Shown: positions 20,613 through 32,249, counted from the first letter of the stretch. The stretch: DNA of 64,000 nt from Myxocyprinus asiaticus (GCF_019703515.2 NC_059358.1:46758594-46822593), one strand, 5' to 3'. The notes: generated by a model not told the origin, from the sequence alone. A program made the numbers and translations.

Positions 20613-22220
20613 CAGGTGCATCTCAATAAATTAGAATGTCGTGGAAAAGTTCATTTATTTCAGTAATTCAACTCAAATTGTGAAACTCGTGTATTAAATT
20701 AATTCAATGCACACAGACTGAAGTAGTTTAAGTCTTTGGTTCTTTTAATTGTGATGATTTTGGCTCACATTTAACAATTCCCACCAATTCACTATCTCAA
20801 AAAATTAGAATACATCATAAGACCAATTAAAAAAAACATTTTTAGTGAATTGTTGGCCTTCTGGAAAGTGTGTTCATTTACTGTATATGTACTCAATACT
20901 TGGTAGGGGCTCCTTTTGCTTTAATTACTGCCTCAATTTGGCGTGGCATGGAGGCGATCCATTTGTGGCACTGCCGAGGTGGTATGGAAGCCCAGGTTTC
21001 TTTGACAGTGGCCTTCAGCTCATCTGCATTTTTTGGTCTCTTGTTTCTCATTTTCCTCTTGACAATAACCCATAGATATGTAATACCCCATAGATATTGT
21101 AACCTCTATGGGGTTCAGGTCTGATGAGTTTGCTGGCCAGTCAAGCACACCAACACCATGGTCATTTAACCAACTTTTGGTGCTTTTTGCAGTGTGGGCA
21201 GGTGCCAAATTCTGCTGGAAAATGAAATCAGCATCTTTAAAAAGCTGGTCAGCAGAAGGAAGCATGAAGTGCTCCAAAATTTCTTGGTAAACGGGTGCAG
21301 TGACTTTGGTTTTCAAAAAACACAATGGACCAACACCAGCAGATGACATTGCACCCCAAATCATCACAGACTGTGGAAACTTAACACTGGACTTCAAGCA
21401 ACTTGGGCTATGAGCTTCTCCACCCTTCCTCCAGACTCTAGGACCTTGGTTTCCAAATGAAATACAAAACTTGCTCTCATCTGAAAAGAGGACTTTGGAC
21501 CACTGGGCAACAGTCCAGTTCTTCTTCTCCTTAGCCCAGGTAAGACGCCTCTGACATTGTCTGTGGTTCAGGAGTGGCTTAACAAGAGGAATACGACAAC
21601 TGTAGCCAAATTCCTTGACACGTCTGTGTGTGGTGGCTCTTGATGCCTTGACCCCAGCCTCAGTCCATTCCTTGTGAAGTTCACCCAAATTCTTGAATCA
21701 ATTTTGCTTGACAATCCTCATAAGGCTGCGGTTCTCTCGGTTGGTTGTGCATCTTTTTCTTCCACACTTTTTCCTTCCACTCAACTTTCTGTTAACATGC
21801 TTGGATACAGCACTCTGTGAACAGCCAGCTTATTTGGCAATGAATGTTTGTGGCTTACCCTCTTGTGAAGGGTGTCAATTATTGTCTTCTGGACAACTGT
21901 CAGATCAGCAGTCTTCCCCATGATTGTGTAGCCTAGTGAACCAAACTGAGAGACCATTTTGAAGGCTCAGGAAACCTTTGCAGGTGTTTTGAGTTGATTA
22001 GCTGATTGGCATGTCACCATATTCTAATTTTTTGAGATAGTGAATTGGTGGGTTTTTGTTAAATGTGAGCCAAAATCATCACAATTAAAAGAACCAAAGA
22101 CTTAAACTACTTCAGTCTGTGTGCATTGAATTTATTTAATACATGAGTTTCACAATTTGAGTTGAATTACTGAAATAAATGAACTTTTCCACGACATTCT
22201 AATTTATTGAGATGCACCTG
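20613..22220 (-). mobile_element. Tc1-like transposon, copy 1
   Basis: 1608 bp flanked by TA dinucleotides. The ends are long inverted repeats of about 207 bp beginning CAGGTGCATCTCAATAAAT. It encodes a transposase on the - strand (next entry). It is nested in the 20053-22630 element. It is nearly identical to copy 2 at 38753-40334 except for point changes and a 26-bp length difference near 21065-21105. Confidence 0.85.
21000..21960 (-). pseudogene. Tc1-like transposase, copy 1 (broken)
   Basis: A DDE/D transposase that would cut and paste the element at TA sites. The longest - strand frame (21020-21688) includes TTHRRVKEFGYSCRIP (end of the HTH region), W-S-K-V-L-F-S-D-E-S-K-F (first catalytic Asp), V-M-I-W-G-A-M-S, and Q-Q-N-L-A-P-A-H-T, where the second catalytic Asp is Asn in this copy. 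The frame is then disrupted at 21065-21105 by a small duplication around ATAGATAT, right after SSDLNPIE (third catalytic residue). The N-terminus is interrupted by a stop (TTATTTGG at about 21828, where copy 2 has TTCTTTGG) and a 1-bp deletion near 21861. Inactive. Confidence 0.8.
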
Positions 22221-22270
22221 TATCATCAACACTATATCATCAGCAGCAGTTGATACTTAGTGATTGCTGT

Positions 22271-22358
22271 CAGTGGCGGTTCTAGCTTGCATGGTGCCCC
22301 ACTGCAAGATGCCGCCCTGGGCAACGGCATATGTCGCCCATGCCTAAATCTGCCACTG
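22271..22358. mobile_element. 88-bp miniature inverted-repeat element
   Basis: CAGTGGCGGTTCTAG at the left and CTAAATCTGCCACTG at the right are imperfect 15-bp inverted repeats. Non-coding. Confidence 0.5.
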
Positions 22359-22630
22359 TTGCTTTCCGATATTTCCGATATGGCTTAATGATAGTGAACT
22401 GCTCTGCAACAGCTGGAAACACTCAAAAGCCCTGCATGCTTGGAGAAAATACAACAGTGCTGCATTTTCACTAAATTCCTGTCTTTCCGCCCCAAATTTA
22501 AGACCTCTTTAAATAATAATTAATATTTTTGTTATATCATTTATGACATTTAAGGCTTTTTATAACTTTAAAGTTTGGAAAACTGAATTTAAGACATTTT
22601 AAGACTTTTTAAGGATCCGCGTGATCCCTG

Positions 22631-23500
22631 AATTAGCACAGTCAAATTGCTTGTAGTTGCTCTTGTGGTTAATATTTTCTACTAACACTGTAACCTAGTC
22701 TAGGTTATGTAGTGTTAGCATTATTACATTTATGGTATTTTATAGTTTGCCTCGAGTGTGCTAGAATGGGGCATTAGGGCAAAAAGTAAAGGCCATCCTC
22801 TCAGAATGTGCTCATCCCCTTAACTCTTGTTAAAAGTTGTTACCATCTGGTCTACATTTTGTGCCCCTGTGGCCATGAACACAAGTTGCCATCAGGGCCC
22901 TAAATGCTACTGGTTGAGGAGATAAATGCTGCCAGTTGTTAGTAGTAGTGATGATGATTAGGACTGGGAAAAAAATACAGAAAAAAATCCATATGAAATA
23001 ATTTCATTTGAATCTAATATTAAAATCCCAAGATCGATAATTCTAATCAATCCCATTTTACAGTGAATGTGTGAAGAATTTCTGTTAAGTTATTTCTAGC
23101 ACGCCTACAGTCCTGCAGATGTCTCTAGTTTGCCTTGTGCTGATTTTCAGCTGAACTACTATGGAAACTCAGTTCACCAAATTTAACATTTTTGACATGA
23201 TGATGATGCAGTGACAATCATATTTTTGTGTTTAGGTGGTGACTACATATCCGATTGCACTGTTCACAGCCTACAATCTAATGTTGCATCTTCTTGTCCC
23301 TTGCTCATTATCTCTCCCACTGTGGTGTGGCTGGGATATGTTGTCATTTTTGGTGTTGTGTTTTTGATTAAGTAGGGAAAAGTTTGAACCAGGGGCTTAA
23401 CAAAACAAAGCTTATGCGCTGGATTTGCTGATTTATTTTTTAAAATAATCAACCCCCCTACCATTCACCACTCAGTCCTCAAAAACAATATACACAATGG
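22631..23500. other. non-coding, nothing recognised
   Basis: No element boundary or coding signal identified. Confidence 0.4.
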
Positions 23501-23900
23501 ATTGGGCGATATTCAATTTATAAATATATATATATATAAAAAAAGGGTATCACGATATTCTTTTTCCAAATCGTTCAATATTGATATTTATCACAATATA
23601 CATTCTGTAACGTATACGCAGACTCGAGGATGATGTTTGAACCCAAGCAGGTATTTATTGACACACAAAGACAGCAGGTAAGTGATGACATGACAGTACT
23701 GGGTTGCAATGGTGAAAGTTTAAGTGATGAAGACCAATGCTGATAGAGATGGTGACTTTCCTTGTGGTGGAGGGTGTGCATCAATGAAGCTTACGTTGAG
23801 GAGATGGACACTGGAGAAGAAACGTTTGGAGTAGAAGAGTCGCTGGAGAGGAGCGGAATCGTGATGACATTTGTAGGGCTTTACTGGTTGTTTAGATCAG

Positions 23901-25735
23901 TGTTACTACCAGAAATAATTAATAATTATTTCTGTAGTTATTAATTAATATTTAAATTAATCAATTGAATCTAACTCATTAAAACCTCATATGGGGCTCC
24001 AGTAAATGTATTGCGCTAAGTTTAGGAGCAAGTTTGGTTATTAGCAATAATTAATAATTATCAAAGATAGTTATTAATTATTAAAATCAATAGAACATTG
24101 ATGAGAATCAATGTTAGCTTTTTAAATCATTTAAATCAACAGTTATCAAAGATAATCGTTAATTGTTAACATCGATGAAACTGCACCCGTTTTCCTTAAT
24201 TAAAATTAATATTAGCTTATTGATCATTCAAATTCAATCATCAAAGATAATTATCAATTATCAAAAATCAATAGAATATTAATAAGGATTAACATTGACG
24301 GGGCACCACCCTGGAATCAGGGACTAATAACCAAATAGTAAAACAGTCTCAATATTAGATTGTTTTCTTAGGAAAATTGACATCCGAAGAATATCGATTT
24401 TCAGGAAAAAAAACAATGAATGAAGGTTTGAATCCGAGCACTGACATCCCGTCAGCATGACACAGGCGTATGCAAAACAAACCAAAACACTTCTCTTTGT
24501 AATATAAACAAAGTTTATTTATGCAGTAATATCAATTAATAATTAATACAATGCAGTCAATAAACTTCCGACTTACAACTACAAACTAAACAGTGATATG
24601 ATTAGATATGGAAATCAAAATAATCCTATAACACATAAGGTGTGTGTGTGTGTGACAGTGTGTGTGTGTGTGTGTGATTAGTAAGAGAGAGAGAGAGAGA
24701 GATGATTAAGTGACAGCCCTAAAGCCGATTTCGCGATAGTGGGAGAGAAAGCAGCTGTGTTCATCAATCAGAGACACGGTTTTATGAGCGGGGCTCATAA
24801 AAGTCCTGCGTTATTTGACTCTTTAATGGATGAACACAGTTTCTGTCTCACCCGCAATGGCAAAATTGCACAATCCAATTTGGTTGGACCACAATACAGC
24901 AAAACAAATTTGTGAAAATTAATACCCTGAGTATTAATAATGAGCGGATATGGCAATCTGTAAACTGTACAAGCAAAAACCTTGAAACACAAGAATAACA
25001 CGCTATAATATTCTATCTCTGCCCAGACGTAAACCTCTTACTTGTATCGCATGAGGACACAGGTAGAATGTGTTTTCCTCCGTCCTTTAACTTTGACCCG
25101 GTTCCTTGAGGCTCGGGTGATGACGGGAGGCCGTTTCCTCGCTCTGTCAGCGGGCGGTACGGCTGTTGATTCTCGGCGGGCTGGCGGAGAACTCAGAAAT
25201 GTCGACTTGATTGAAGATGGAAGAGAAATCTTTAATCTCTTCACTTCTGTAGGCAAATGGATGAAGATGTGAATTGCTCAGCGGTCTCCTTCGGATCCAT
25301 TAGAGTGTTTGGTTGAACACAGAGTAATCTCAACTCGTCCAGCGAGATGGAGATTGTATGGCTACAGTTTCAAGTCGGACATTACTTCTTTGTGCAACGA
25401 GGTTGCACCTGAGATCAGCAAAAAGCTACGTCTATATTCGGTGAACTAAGTCGCTGGAAGCTAATTCTGGACGCATTTCAGAATTATTTCAACTCCTGAT
25501 GATGTCATGTTTGAGGGACGTTCTGTTGTGTGCCTCATCCAATAGGAGTTGAGCGCTCGATCCTTTAGTGAGCAAGGCTTCATGGATCTGTAGTCTGTTT
25601 TGGACTCCCTTTGTTTGATTTTGGCGTGATTTTTATCAGTAAAATTTACGACTTAGAAGGTGGGGGCTTGAGTTATGTTTTTACGACTGTGTTAGGCCTG
25701 CCTTTGTCTTCTATCTGAATACATGAGGCCCAACA
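23901..25735. mobile_element. AT-rich LTR-like insertion with degenerate tandem repeats
   Basis: Bounded by TGTTACTACC and GGCCCAACA (TGTT...AACA), about 1835 bp. The left 400 bp are built of degenerate units containing ATCAAAGATAATTATTAATTAT (about 24057, 24147 and 24243). The middle has (TG)n and (AG)n tracts; the right 700 bp are GC-richer. No coding frame with retroelement similarity. A solitary long LTR is my best guess, but no matching target duplication was found. Confidence 0.35.
24641..24702. repeat. (TG)n and (AG)n microsatellites
   Basis: TG runs at 24641-24654 and 24659-24676, and an AG run at about 24684-24702. Confidence 0.85.
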
Positions 25736-27309
25736 CATTTAACGCTGGAGATACAGGTAAGTGAGTCTGTACACAAAGTTGAGACCAGACACAGAATGGA
25801 AGGGGAGTGAGGTTTATATAGAGGGGTTGATTGATGCAATGATAGGATGCAGGAGTGGGTGGTCAGTACTCAGGAGAGTGAGAGGATTGAGTGAAATTGG
25901 TAGGTGGGTCAGAAGGATCCGTGACGCATTCATATTTGCATATTGCTAATTTTTTGAATAACCATGTTGGCAGAAGAAAATATATATATATATAATATAT
26001 TTTATCATAAACAGTCAAAACAGTCTCTACTAAACTGCATTGTGAGCCCAGAGACAGCCAAAGCAGCGGGGTCTGAGGGATCTTCTACCAAAATATGACA
26101 AGATTTTATAGAGTTTATCAATCGAGTTCAGTTGGATATGAATGTTAAAAGATCATCTGTTCATTTTGAAGCATAATGACAGCAGTCCAGTCTTTGTTTG
26201 AATATTTTTACATTTCAAATGAAGTATTTTTTTTATTTTTCTTTGCATTCAAATACCCAAGTACGGGGGCATAGAAGCCCTTGTGACTGAGGAATGATAC
26301 TTTAGGGGGGTTCATGTGTATCCCCTGCGAAAAAATTTAAAAGGCTGAATGGACTGTTTTTATATTTTCATTAAAGTGAGAAAGACTAGGCTACCCACTA
26401 GTAATTTTATTGTCTTTCCTTGTCATTCATGCCAGAGATGATGACATCTGATTAATTTTCACAAAATTTGAACAGAAATCTATTTGTTTATTATTAAAGG
26501 CTCATAACATGCTGATTAATAAAGCTAAATTTAGAAGGAACAAACATTATGGTCTAAAGGCGATTTGGTACCATGTTAACTTTAGCGGCGCCTCGTGTAC
26601 TCACATGCAGGGAAAAGAGATAACACATGCAGAGCGGGACAGGACATACATTAAGCATGTTCAGTGCTAGAGAAAAATATTCAAGAACACAGCGCAGAAA
26701 GATCACAGCTGGTGTACACAACACTGTTGTTTTGTTGTGCTGCTCACTAGAGAAGATGAGAGGGTGCAAGCATCATCATGATGTCTTTCAGTCTGGGTGG
26801 AATCAATCGACCACAGTGACTGGCGTGTAGTCTAATCATTAGTAAGGCAGCTAACGTTAGCAACTTCATGCAGTCTGAGAAAGCCGAACTGCTTGCATTT
26901 TTAGCAGCACGCACCTGAACGTCTAGATGTAGAACATGGGCAAAATATAGAAAATTACTCAAAAGCTTATCGATATCTTGGATTTTTTTTTATCACGATA
27001 AATATCGAGATCATTTTATCGCCCAGCCCTACGATGGACTGACTTCAATGATACATCTTTATTCCATTAGTTTTACACAATAAAAGAACAATGCATTTTG
27101 CAAATGAGCTTCATCAGGTTCATTGTGTGTGTGCAGTCCTTTCCTATGGATGTGAATCCTGATAAGGTTTAATTCTTAATCTACAGTTGTATTTGTATGT
27201 GTGTGCAGATGACTAACATCTGGCAGATGAGATGGAGGGAGAAGGTGTGGAAGAGGCATCATTGGGCCCCAGAGACCATGGAGGAGGCCGTGGCAGAGGT
27301 CAGAGCAGG

Positions 27310-27690
27310 CAGGCAGCCAAGGTTTTTGATGTCCAAAATCTTCCATTGGTGTTCAATTAGGTTCAGATCTGGTGACTGTGAAGGCTATAGCATAAGATTC
27401 ATATCATTTCATACTTATCAAACCATTCCGTGACCCCTTGTGCCCTATGGATGGGGGCATTGTCATCCTGGAAGAGACCACTCCCATCAGGATAGAAATG
27501 TTTCAGCATAGGATAAAGATGATCACTCAGAACAGCTTTCTATTGATTTGCTGTTACCCTTCCCTTTAAGGGGACAAGTGGACCCAAACTATACCAGCAA
27601 AATGCCCTCCACAGCATACCAGAGCCACCAGATCCCCTCACTGTAGGGGTGAAGGTTTCAGGTTTTTCCTTTTATTTGTCACCTGTCTGT
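27310..27690 (-). pseudogene. degraded Tc1-like transposase fragment
   Basis: On the - strand, FQDDNAPIHRAQ (second catalytic Asp region) is readable at about 27440-27480, and a decayed S-P-D-L-N-x-I-E-x-x-W motif region with stops at about 27340-27400. The upstream part holds remnants of GSGGSGMLWRAFCW-like coding. This belongs to a different Tc1 lineage from the copies at 20.6 and 38.8 kb. It lacks the N-terminus and terminal inverted repeats. Confidence 0.6.
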
Positions 27691-27845
27691 ACATTTCTTT
27701 TGCATGCCAAATATTGAAGTAACCCTAATGATGATAAAAAAATGTTTGAATCTGAGAACATATGTACTTGGTATGGTGGTGATATGTACTGTAATACAGA
27801 TATTTATGTTTTTAAGAATCTGTTATTTTGGTTTGTATGTTACAG

Positions 27846-28120
27846 ATGAAGATGCAGCGATCCAGAAAGATGGTGCGGGCCTCATTGAAGTTACCTTGGA
27901 GGATGTGCTGGTGTTTGCTTCCAGGGCATCCGCCATACTTGCTTTTGGTTTTAGAGATATTCCAACAATCAGGTTTCTACATCACGATCTGAATGGCATC
28001 AGGCAGATGTTTCCAGAAGCAAACACCTGCACCATTACTTTGAAGCTGGCCGTAGGTCATGACTATAAGGACTTCTGTCACTTTATGACTTTGGGGATCA
28101 TTCAGTCTCTGATGTTTTGA
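27846..28120 (+). CDS. HECT-type E3 ligase C-terminal exon (possible host gene or pseudogene)
   Basis: An open segment following a splice-acceptor-like TTTGTATGTTACAG (to 27845) and ending in TGA at 28118-28120. The translation begins with an acidic EDAAIQKDG region, then L-E-D-V-L-V-F-A-S, then I-R-F-L-H-H-D-L-N, then F-P-E-A-N-T-C-T-I and V-G-H-D-Y-K-D-F and GIIQS. This matches the last part of the C-lobe of HECT ubiquitin ligases, the group of multi-copy fish HECT-like proteins related to G2E3. The Cys (codon at 28028-28030) in the N-T-C context would be the ubiquitin-thioester cysteine. No upstream exons (N-lobe) were found, and a broken Tc1 fragment lies just 5'. It may be the terminal exon of a gene starting outside the window or a stranded exon. 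The segment itself has no stop. Confidence 0.55.
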
Positions 28121-28690
28121 GTAGCCTAATGCACCCCTTTCCCCCCACCAACCACATGATAACATGCTCTCTCTCGCTCTCTCTCACTCCCGCGCTGCCT
28201 TCTGCCAACCAGCCCACTCCTCTTGGAGACATGACTTGTTTGATATTGTTGTATTGATTGTTATGTTAAAAATTAGTTTGTTATTGGTTAATGTCTATAA
28301 ACATTTAAATGATGACCTAAACCTTGACTGTCTGTTATTCTTCCAACCAAAGAAAAACTTCAGTCTAATATGATATTGCTTAACCCTTATATTAATATTG
28401 ACTTTATGCCATAGCTTTGGTCAGAGTTTTATAGGATATAACATCAGTGGTGAAAGTAGATTTGAATTCTAACTGGTGATGTCAATCTGTTCGCTGGCAA
28501 CAGAATTCCAATGAAACTGTCTATATGCACAACGCAGACTGTGTGAATAACTGGAGCAATATGGAATGAAGATCATGGACTTTAACAATATTTTTCCATC
28601 ATTCAGGCAATGTGGTTTTTAATGTCATTTTCACATTTCTGGAACAAACTGGTCTAATTCACAGGATTTAAAGATTTAGTATAGCATATA
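28121..28690. other. non-coding after the HECT-like exon
   Basis: Would be 3'UTR or intergenic. A CT-rich tract is at 28166-28190. No canonical AATAAA within 200 bp of the stop was seen. Confidence 0.4.
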
Positions 28691-28816
28691 GTCTCTATTA
28701 ACCGTTGGTGGCAATAATGCTCCGGGGGTATAGTAAATCACAATTAAATAGATGTCATTAGCAAAGCCCACACGCTCTCCTTTTCCAAATCTGCAAATGG
28801 ATTTCTGTTGGGAAGT

Positions 28817-29138
28817 TCAATCTGTGCAGGTAAATTCATAACCACAAACATCCGGAGACCTAAACCGATTGCATCTACATTGCACTGTGCCTTCAATCTC
28901 TGTACCTAAAGGTTCCTCTATGGAGTTATTCCAGAGTGTAGTTAGGTGCTGGTCATATACAGGAGGATCTACCTGGAGCCAAACAAACTGCAGTCTGTCA
29001 TCAGTGATCCAGGACACATTGAGGATATCCACCTTAATTTCTCAGTTTATCCCCCAGCAGGATGGTGCTGAAAGTGCTTGAGAAACCAAAGAACAGGATT
29101 CTAACATGTTCCCAACTGTCTCGAGATGGGCGTAGGCC
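28817..29138 (-). pseudogene. unidentified exon-like coding segment
   Basis: On the - strand a splice-acceptor-like CTTTTTCCACAG (29150-29139) opens a frame reading SWEHVRILFFGF, then ILLGDKLRN and a TAA. Shifting the frame by one base, the sequence continues sensibly as VDILNVSWITDDRLQFVWLQ, a proline/aspartate stretch, NNSIEEPLG, and a Cys-rich end (V-Q-C-R-C-N-R-F and D-V-C-G-Y-E-F-T-C-T) before TGA. The residue composition, the N-x-S/T sites and paired cysteines suggest part of a secreted or membrane ectodomain. I do not recognise the family. The frame change suggests a pseudogene, or an exon boundary I have not resolved. Confidence 0.35.
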
Positions 29139-29170
29139 CTGTGGAAAAAGATGGCAGCATCCATCCCAAC

Positions 29171-29556
29171 CAGTGTTGGGGAGTAGTAAAGTACATGTAA
29201 TTAAACTAGTAGTTTAACTACATTTTGCAGTAGCTTGCTGGTATTTCATCTACATTCATATTACCATAGTGATTCAAGTAGTTCAATAACTTTTTGGCAT
29301 TTTCTTTTCTTTTTCTTTTTTTTATTTGAAACTACTGAAACTACAAACAATTTTCGGACATAAAAGGAAGGAATGATTTTTTATTAATATTTTACCATTA
29401 CTTTACTACTATAATTAACCCCCTTTGACCAGCAGCATCATCCAGACCACTGTGAAGGCATGCCCAGGCATTTGTATGTGGCATTTTTGCTGGCATGTGA
29501 CTTTTTTGTATTATGTTTTGTTATAATTTCATATCATATGTACATTGTCAATTTTA

Positions 29557-29593
<37 letters not shown>

Positions 29594-29739
29594 GTAGTTT
29601 GAACTATTTTTTTCTAAGTAGCTTTAGTTAACCAAACAATATTTCTCCATAGAGTAGGTTTGCTGTAGTTCAACTTCTTCCATTGTGAAGTAGTTGGTAG
29701 CATGCAAAGCTATACTTTCAAAGTAGCTTCCCCAACACT
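29171..29739. mobile_element. MITE with CAGTGTTGGGGAG termini
   Basis: CAGTGTTGGGGAGTAGTAAAG at the left and AAAGTAGCTTCCCCAACACT at the right are inverted repeats. It is a common fish element type. It contains a poly-T tract of about 30 bp (29559-29588). Non-coding. Confidence 0.6.
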
Positions 29740-30880
29740 TACCTCAACATGCACCTGGGAGCAAACTAAAGCAGGTCCTTATATATACTGTATATTGTCC
29801 TCTTCATAATTTTGTTCCAATAGATCTATATTAGGAATTTATTCTTTACCATTTTACTATTGTGGATTAGTCATGGGATTTGACTTGCATAATGTCTAGG
29901 ATCCACTTTGTATGTTCTGCCTGAGTTCTGTGACATCAATTAAAAGAAGATGTTGGATGAAATTGTGTTGTATTACTGCACTTACTGAAATGCAAAACCA
30001 GTTGAATTTTACAACAGCAGGCTATCTTGAAGATATTTCATAACTGTGTAGGAGCTATTTTGTAGTTTGTTGTCTAATAGAATTTGAGTTTGATTACTTT
30101 AGATCTTTGATTTTTGATGAGTATTTTCATTTCTTATTCTTTTCTTTTTTTGTTTAGTTTATTTTGATTATTGTTTATTTTATTTTTGTTTTTGTAAGAG
30201 CAGGGTAACGCTATGGGTATCTCATGTTGTATAAATAGGTAGGCAGGAATAGGACCTGCATGCACCGGAGGAGGGCCAATGATTTTTTACCAGAGCAAGA
30301 GAGCCAGCGGGAACCAGGATTCTTTTGTTTGCATTGAAAAAATAAACAAGAAATGTTCAGACCGTGTTTGGACAATGGACTTCTTCTGCCTGTGTACATT
30401 ACATGCTTGTGGTGCATCAGTGGCTCTTTGACTGAGTTTGAATTTGATTTTTGACAAATAGCCATTACAGACTCATTGGCTATGTTATGATATATTATGA
30501 TGTAGGCCCAGGCCACAATAATGCAGCCTTTCTGACCATTTAAATCAGATTAGGAGATGGACAAATATTTTGTGATTGGGAGATGCTGAAAATATGTTAC
30601 AACATGCTGTGTCTTTTCTTTTTGCCATTACAATTTTTATTAATTTTTCTTTTCAATCAGTCATTCTGCATACGTATGACTCATGAATGTGTTATGTTAT
30701 CAGTATTATATAAGTCAACTTTTCCAAATATGCATTCCCCAAAAGGGAGGAAAAACAAAACCAAACAATAAAAAAATGTAATAAAATAAAAACACAAAAA
30801 GCTCAGTCATTTACAGCACTTAAGACGTTTTACAAAAGCACACATATTATATCGATCATTGCTCCTCTCACAAACTTTTA
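29740..30880. other. non-coding, nothing recognised
   Basis: AT-rich, with several poly-T/poly-A runs; no coding signal. Confidence 0.45.
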
Positions 30881-30884
30881 ATAC

Positions 30885-31300
30885 ACTAGGCCCTTAATGT
30901 ACAGGAAGAAATGATCCCAGACTAGCTAAAATTTTCCTTTTGTATTGTTCTAGATATCGAGTATTCAAAGGAAGCTGTTTCAGTCATAAATTTAACCCAT
31001 TCAGTGAGTTCTGATGTTTTTTGTGTTCTTCCTGTAGTTTCGCAAAAAACAGTCTTACTGCAATAATGAAGCCTGTCAGTATTAATCCGAAATGTGCTTT
31101 GTTGACACCCTGAGGTAGAAGTGTTTTATCACCAAGAAGACATAACTGAGGGGAGTCTGGTAAGGGTTATTATATTTGTTAAATCCATTCTCCAAGTTTC
31201 ACCAGCACTTCCTTCCTAAAGGGAAGAACCATGGAGCATTCCCATATTGCAAGTAAGAAGGTGATACTGTGTCTTTTCAACATCTTGAGCACTACTAGAA
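30885..31300 (-). pseudogene. L1-type LINE ORF2 C-terminal remnant
   Basis: On the - strand the translation reads LCLLGDKTLLPQGVNKAHFG, then LILTGFIIAVRLFF. After a frameshift it continues TEWVKFMTETASFEYSISR and a stop. This resembles the extreme C-terminus of ORF2 in fish L1 elements (a reverse transcriptase/endonuclease polyprotein). It has stops and at least one frameshift. It may be the 3' end of the same L1 family whose 5' half sits at 47.5-49.8 kb, but there is no overlap by which to test this. Confidence 0.5.
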
Positions 31301-32249
31301 ATGTTTGTGCTTGAAGGCCTAATGCTTAAAAGGTGTAGTTTAAGACCAATTACAGCCTTTGATAGCTTGTAACTACCTCTAACCAAGAACTGTTAGCCCC
31401 TATGCTACAATGTCTTCATTTTCAATTTTTTTTTAAACTGGATTACAGTGAGCACTCAAAAATATGGCTGTGTCAAATAACATGTAAAAATCCCCTTCAA
31501 TGTGCTTTGACTTCTCACATTACACATAAATGCAATTATGGGCATTGGATTCACAAGCTTATTAACTTTACAGCCATACCGTGAATTTATGCATTTGTTA
31601 CTGTTTGGGACGACATTATTTTGAAATATTAGGGGAAAACTGAGTTATGGAAATCACATCGCTATAATTTTTTTTGTTTTTTTTTTTGCCTTAAAATACA
31701 TGGTATAAACAAATTGGCCACAGTTCTAAAAGCTGAGGCTCTTGCGGTTCCAATAAGCCCAATTTCATTTGGTCATAACTATTTTTTGGTAAAAGATTGT
31801 CAATTCGGAGCTATAGCCTTAACCTATTTATCCCCTTTCCATGTAAGCTAGCATGGCATTGTGACCTCTGCTATCAATATACCTCTATCTTCACTCTCTA
31901 CTATTAACTAAGCCCGCTAATGAAAGGCTCACTGTTGGCAAGCAATTATACTGACATGGAGGCTAGCTTGCTATAACCAAATCAACCAGGTAGCTATAAC
32001 ATTGCTGGGTTATTTGGTGATAACTGGCAAAATAAAGTTACTGCAGACGAAATGTCGTAGACGTCACGTAGCTTCTCCTGTGGCTTCTCCCGTAGCTTCT
32101 CACGTCTATTGGCGAGAGGGGTGATGATGAGACTGCCACACTTCTTCTCTAACATCATTGGTCATGGCGTCAGTTCATGGCAAGGTAAACGACAATCAAC
32201 ACGATTGGCTGCTTAGTTAGCAAAGTGTTGTCATCTTTCACACCCCATA
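31301..32249. other. non-coding; short GC-richer stretch at 32040-32220
   Basis: No gene recognised. 32062-32104 contains three imperfect copies of GTAGCTTCTC. Confidence 0.4.

Larger units (their letters stand above)
20053..22630. mobile_element. inverted-repeat element split by Tc1 copy 1
   Basis: Left end CAGGGTTGCTGCAGAG with TTAAGACTTTTTAAGACC; right end in inverted orientation, ATTTAAGACATTTTAAG...GATCCCTG. AATTA directly abuts both ends, a likely 5-bp target duplication. Without the 1608-bp Tc1 insertion and its TA duplication the element is about 970 bp. It holds no transposase frame, so it is non-autonomous. An 88-bp smaller element (22271-22358) is nested in it as well. Confidence 0.55.
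23606..25926 (-). mobile_element. solo LTR with 5-bp target duplication, interrupted
   Basis: CATTC at 23601-23605 and at 25927-25931 flank a segment starting TGTAACG and ending CCGTGACG. Without the insertion at 23901-25735 it is about 486 bp. Read on the - strand there is a TATATAAA box at 25813-25820, suitable for an LTR promoter. The terminal base at 25926 (G where A would complete TG...CA) is probably a later substitution. Confidence 0.5.
23501..27030. mobile_element. inverted-repeat element (nest of insertions)
   Basis: ATTGGGCGATATTCA at 23501 and TTTTATCGCCCAGCCCT ending at 27030 look like opposite ends of a GGGCTGGGCGATA-type element common in fish. Between them lie a solo LTR (23606-25926) and 26000-26990 of non-coding element body. 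The two ends could also belong to two separate elements, since the interior cannot be aligned to a known full copy. Confidence 0.4.

Noticed and set aside
21693..21923. + strand ORF over Tc1 copy 1
   Set aside because: Antisense of the transposase N-terminal region, which in copy 2 is clearly coding on the - strand.
23501..27030. Single autonomous transposon of 3.5 kb
   Set aside because: No transposase frame inside; most of the length is accounted for by the nested LTR sequences.
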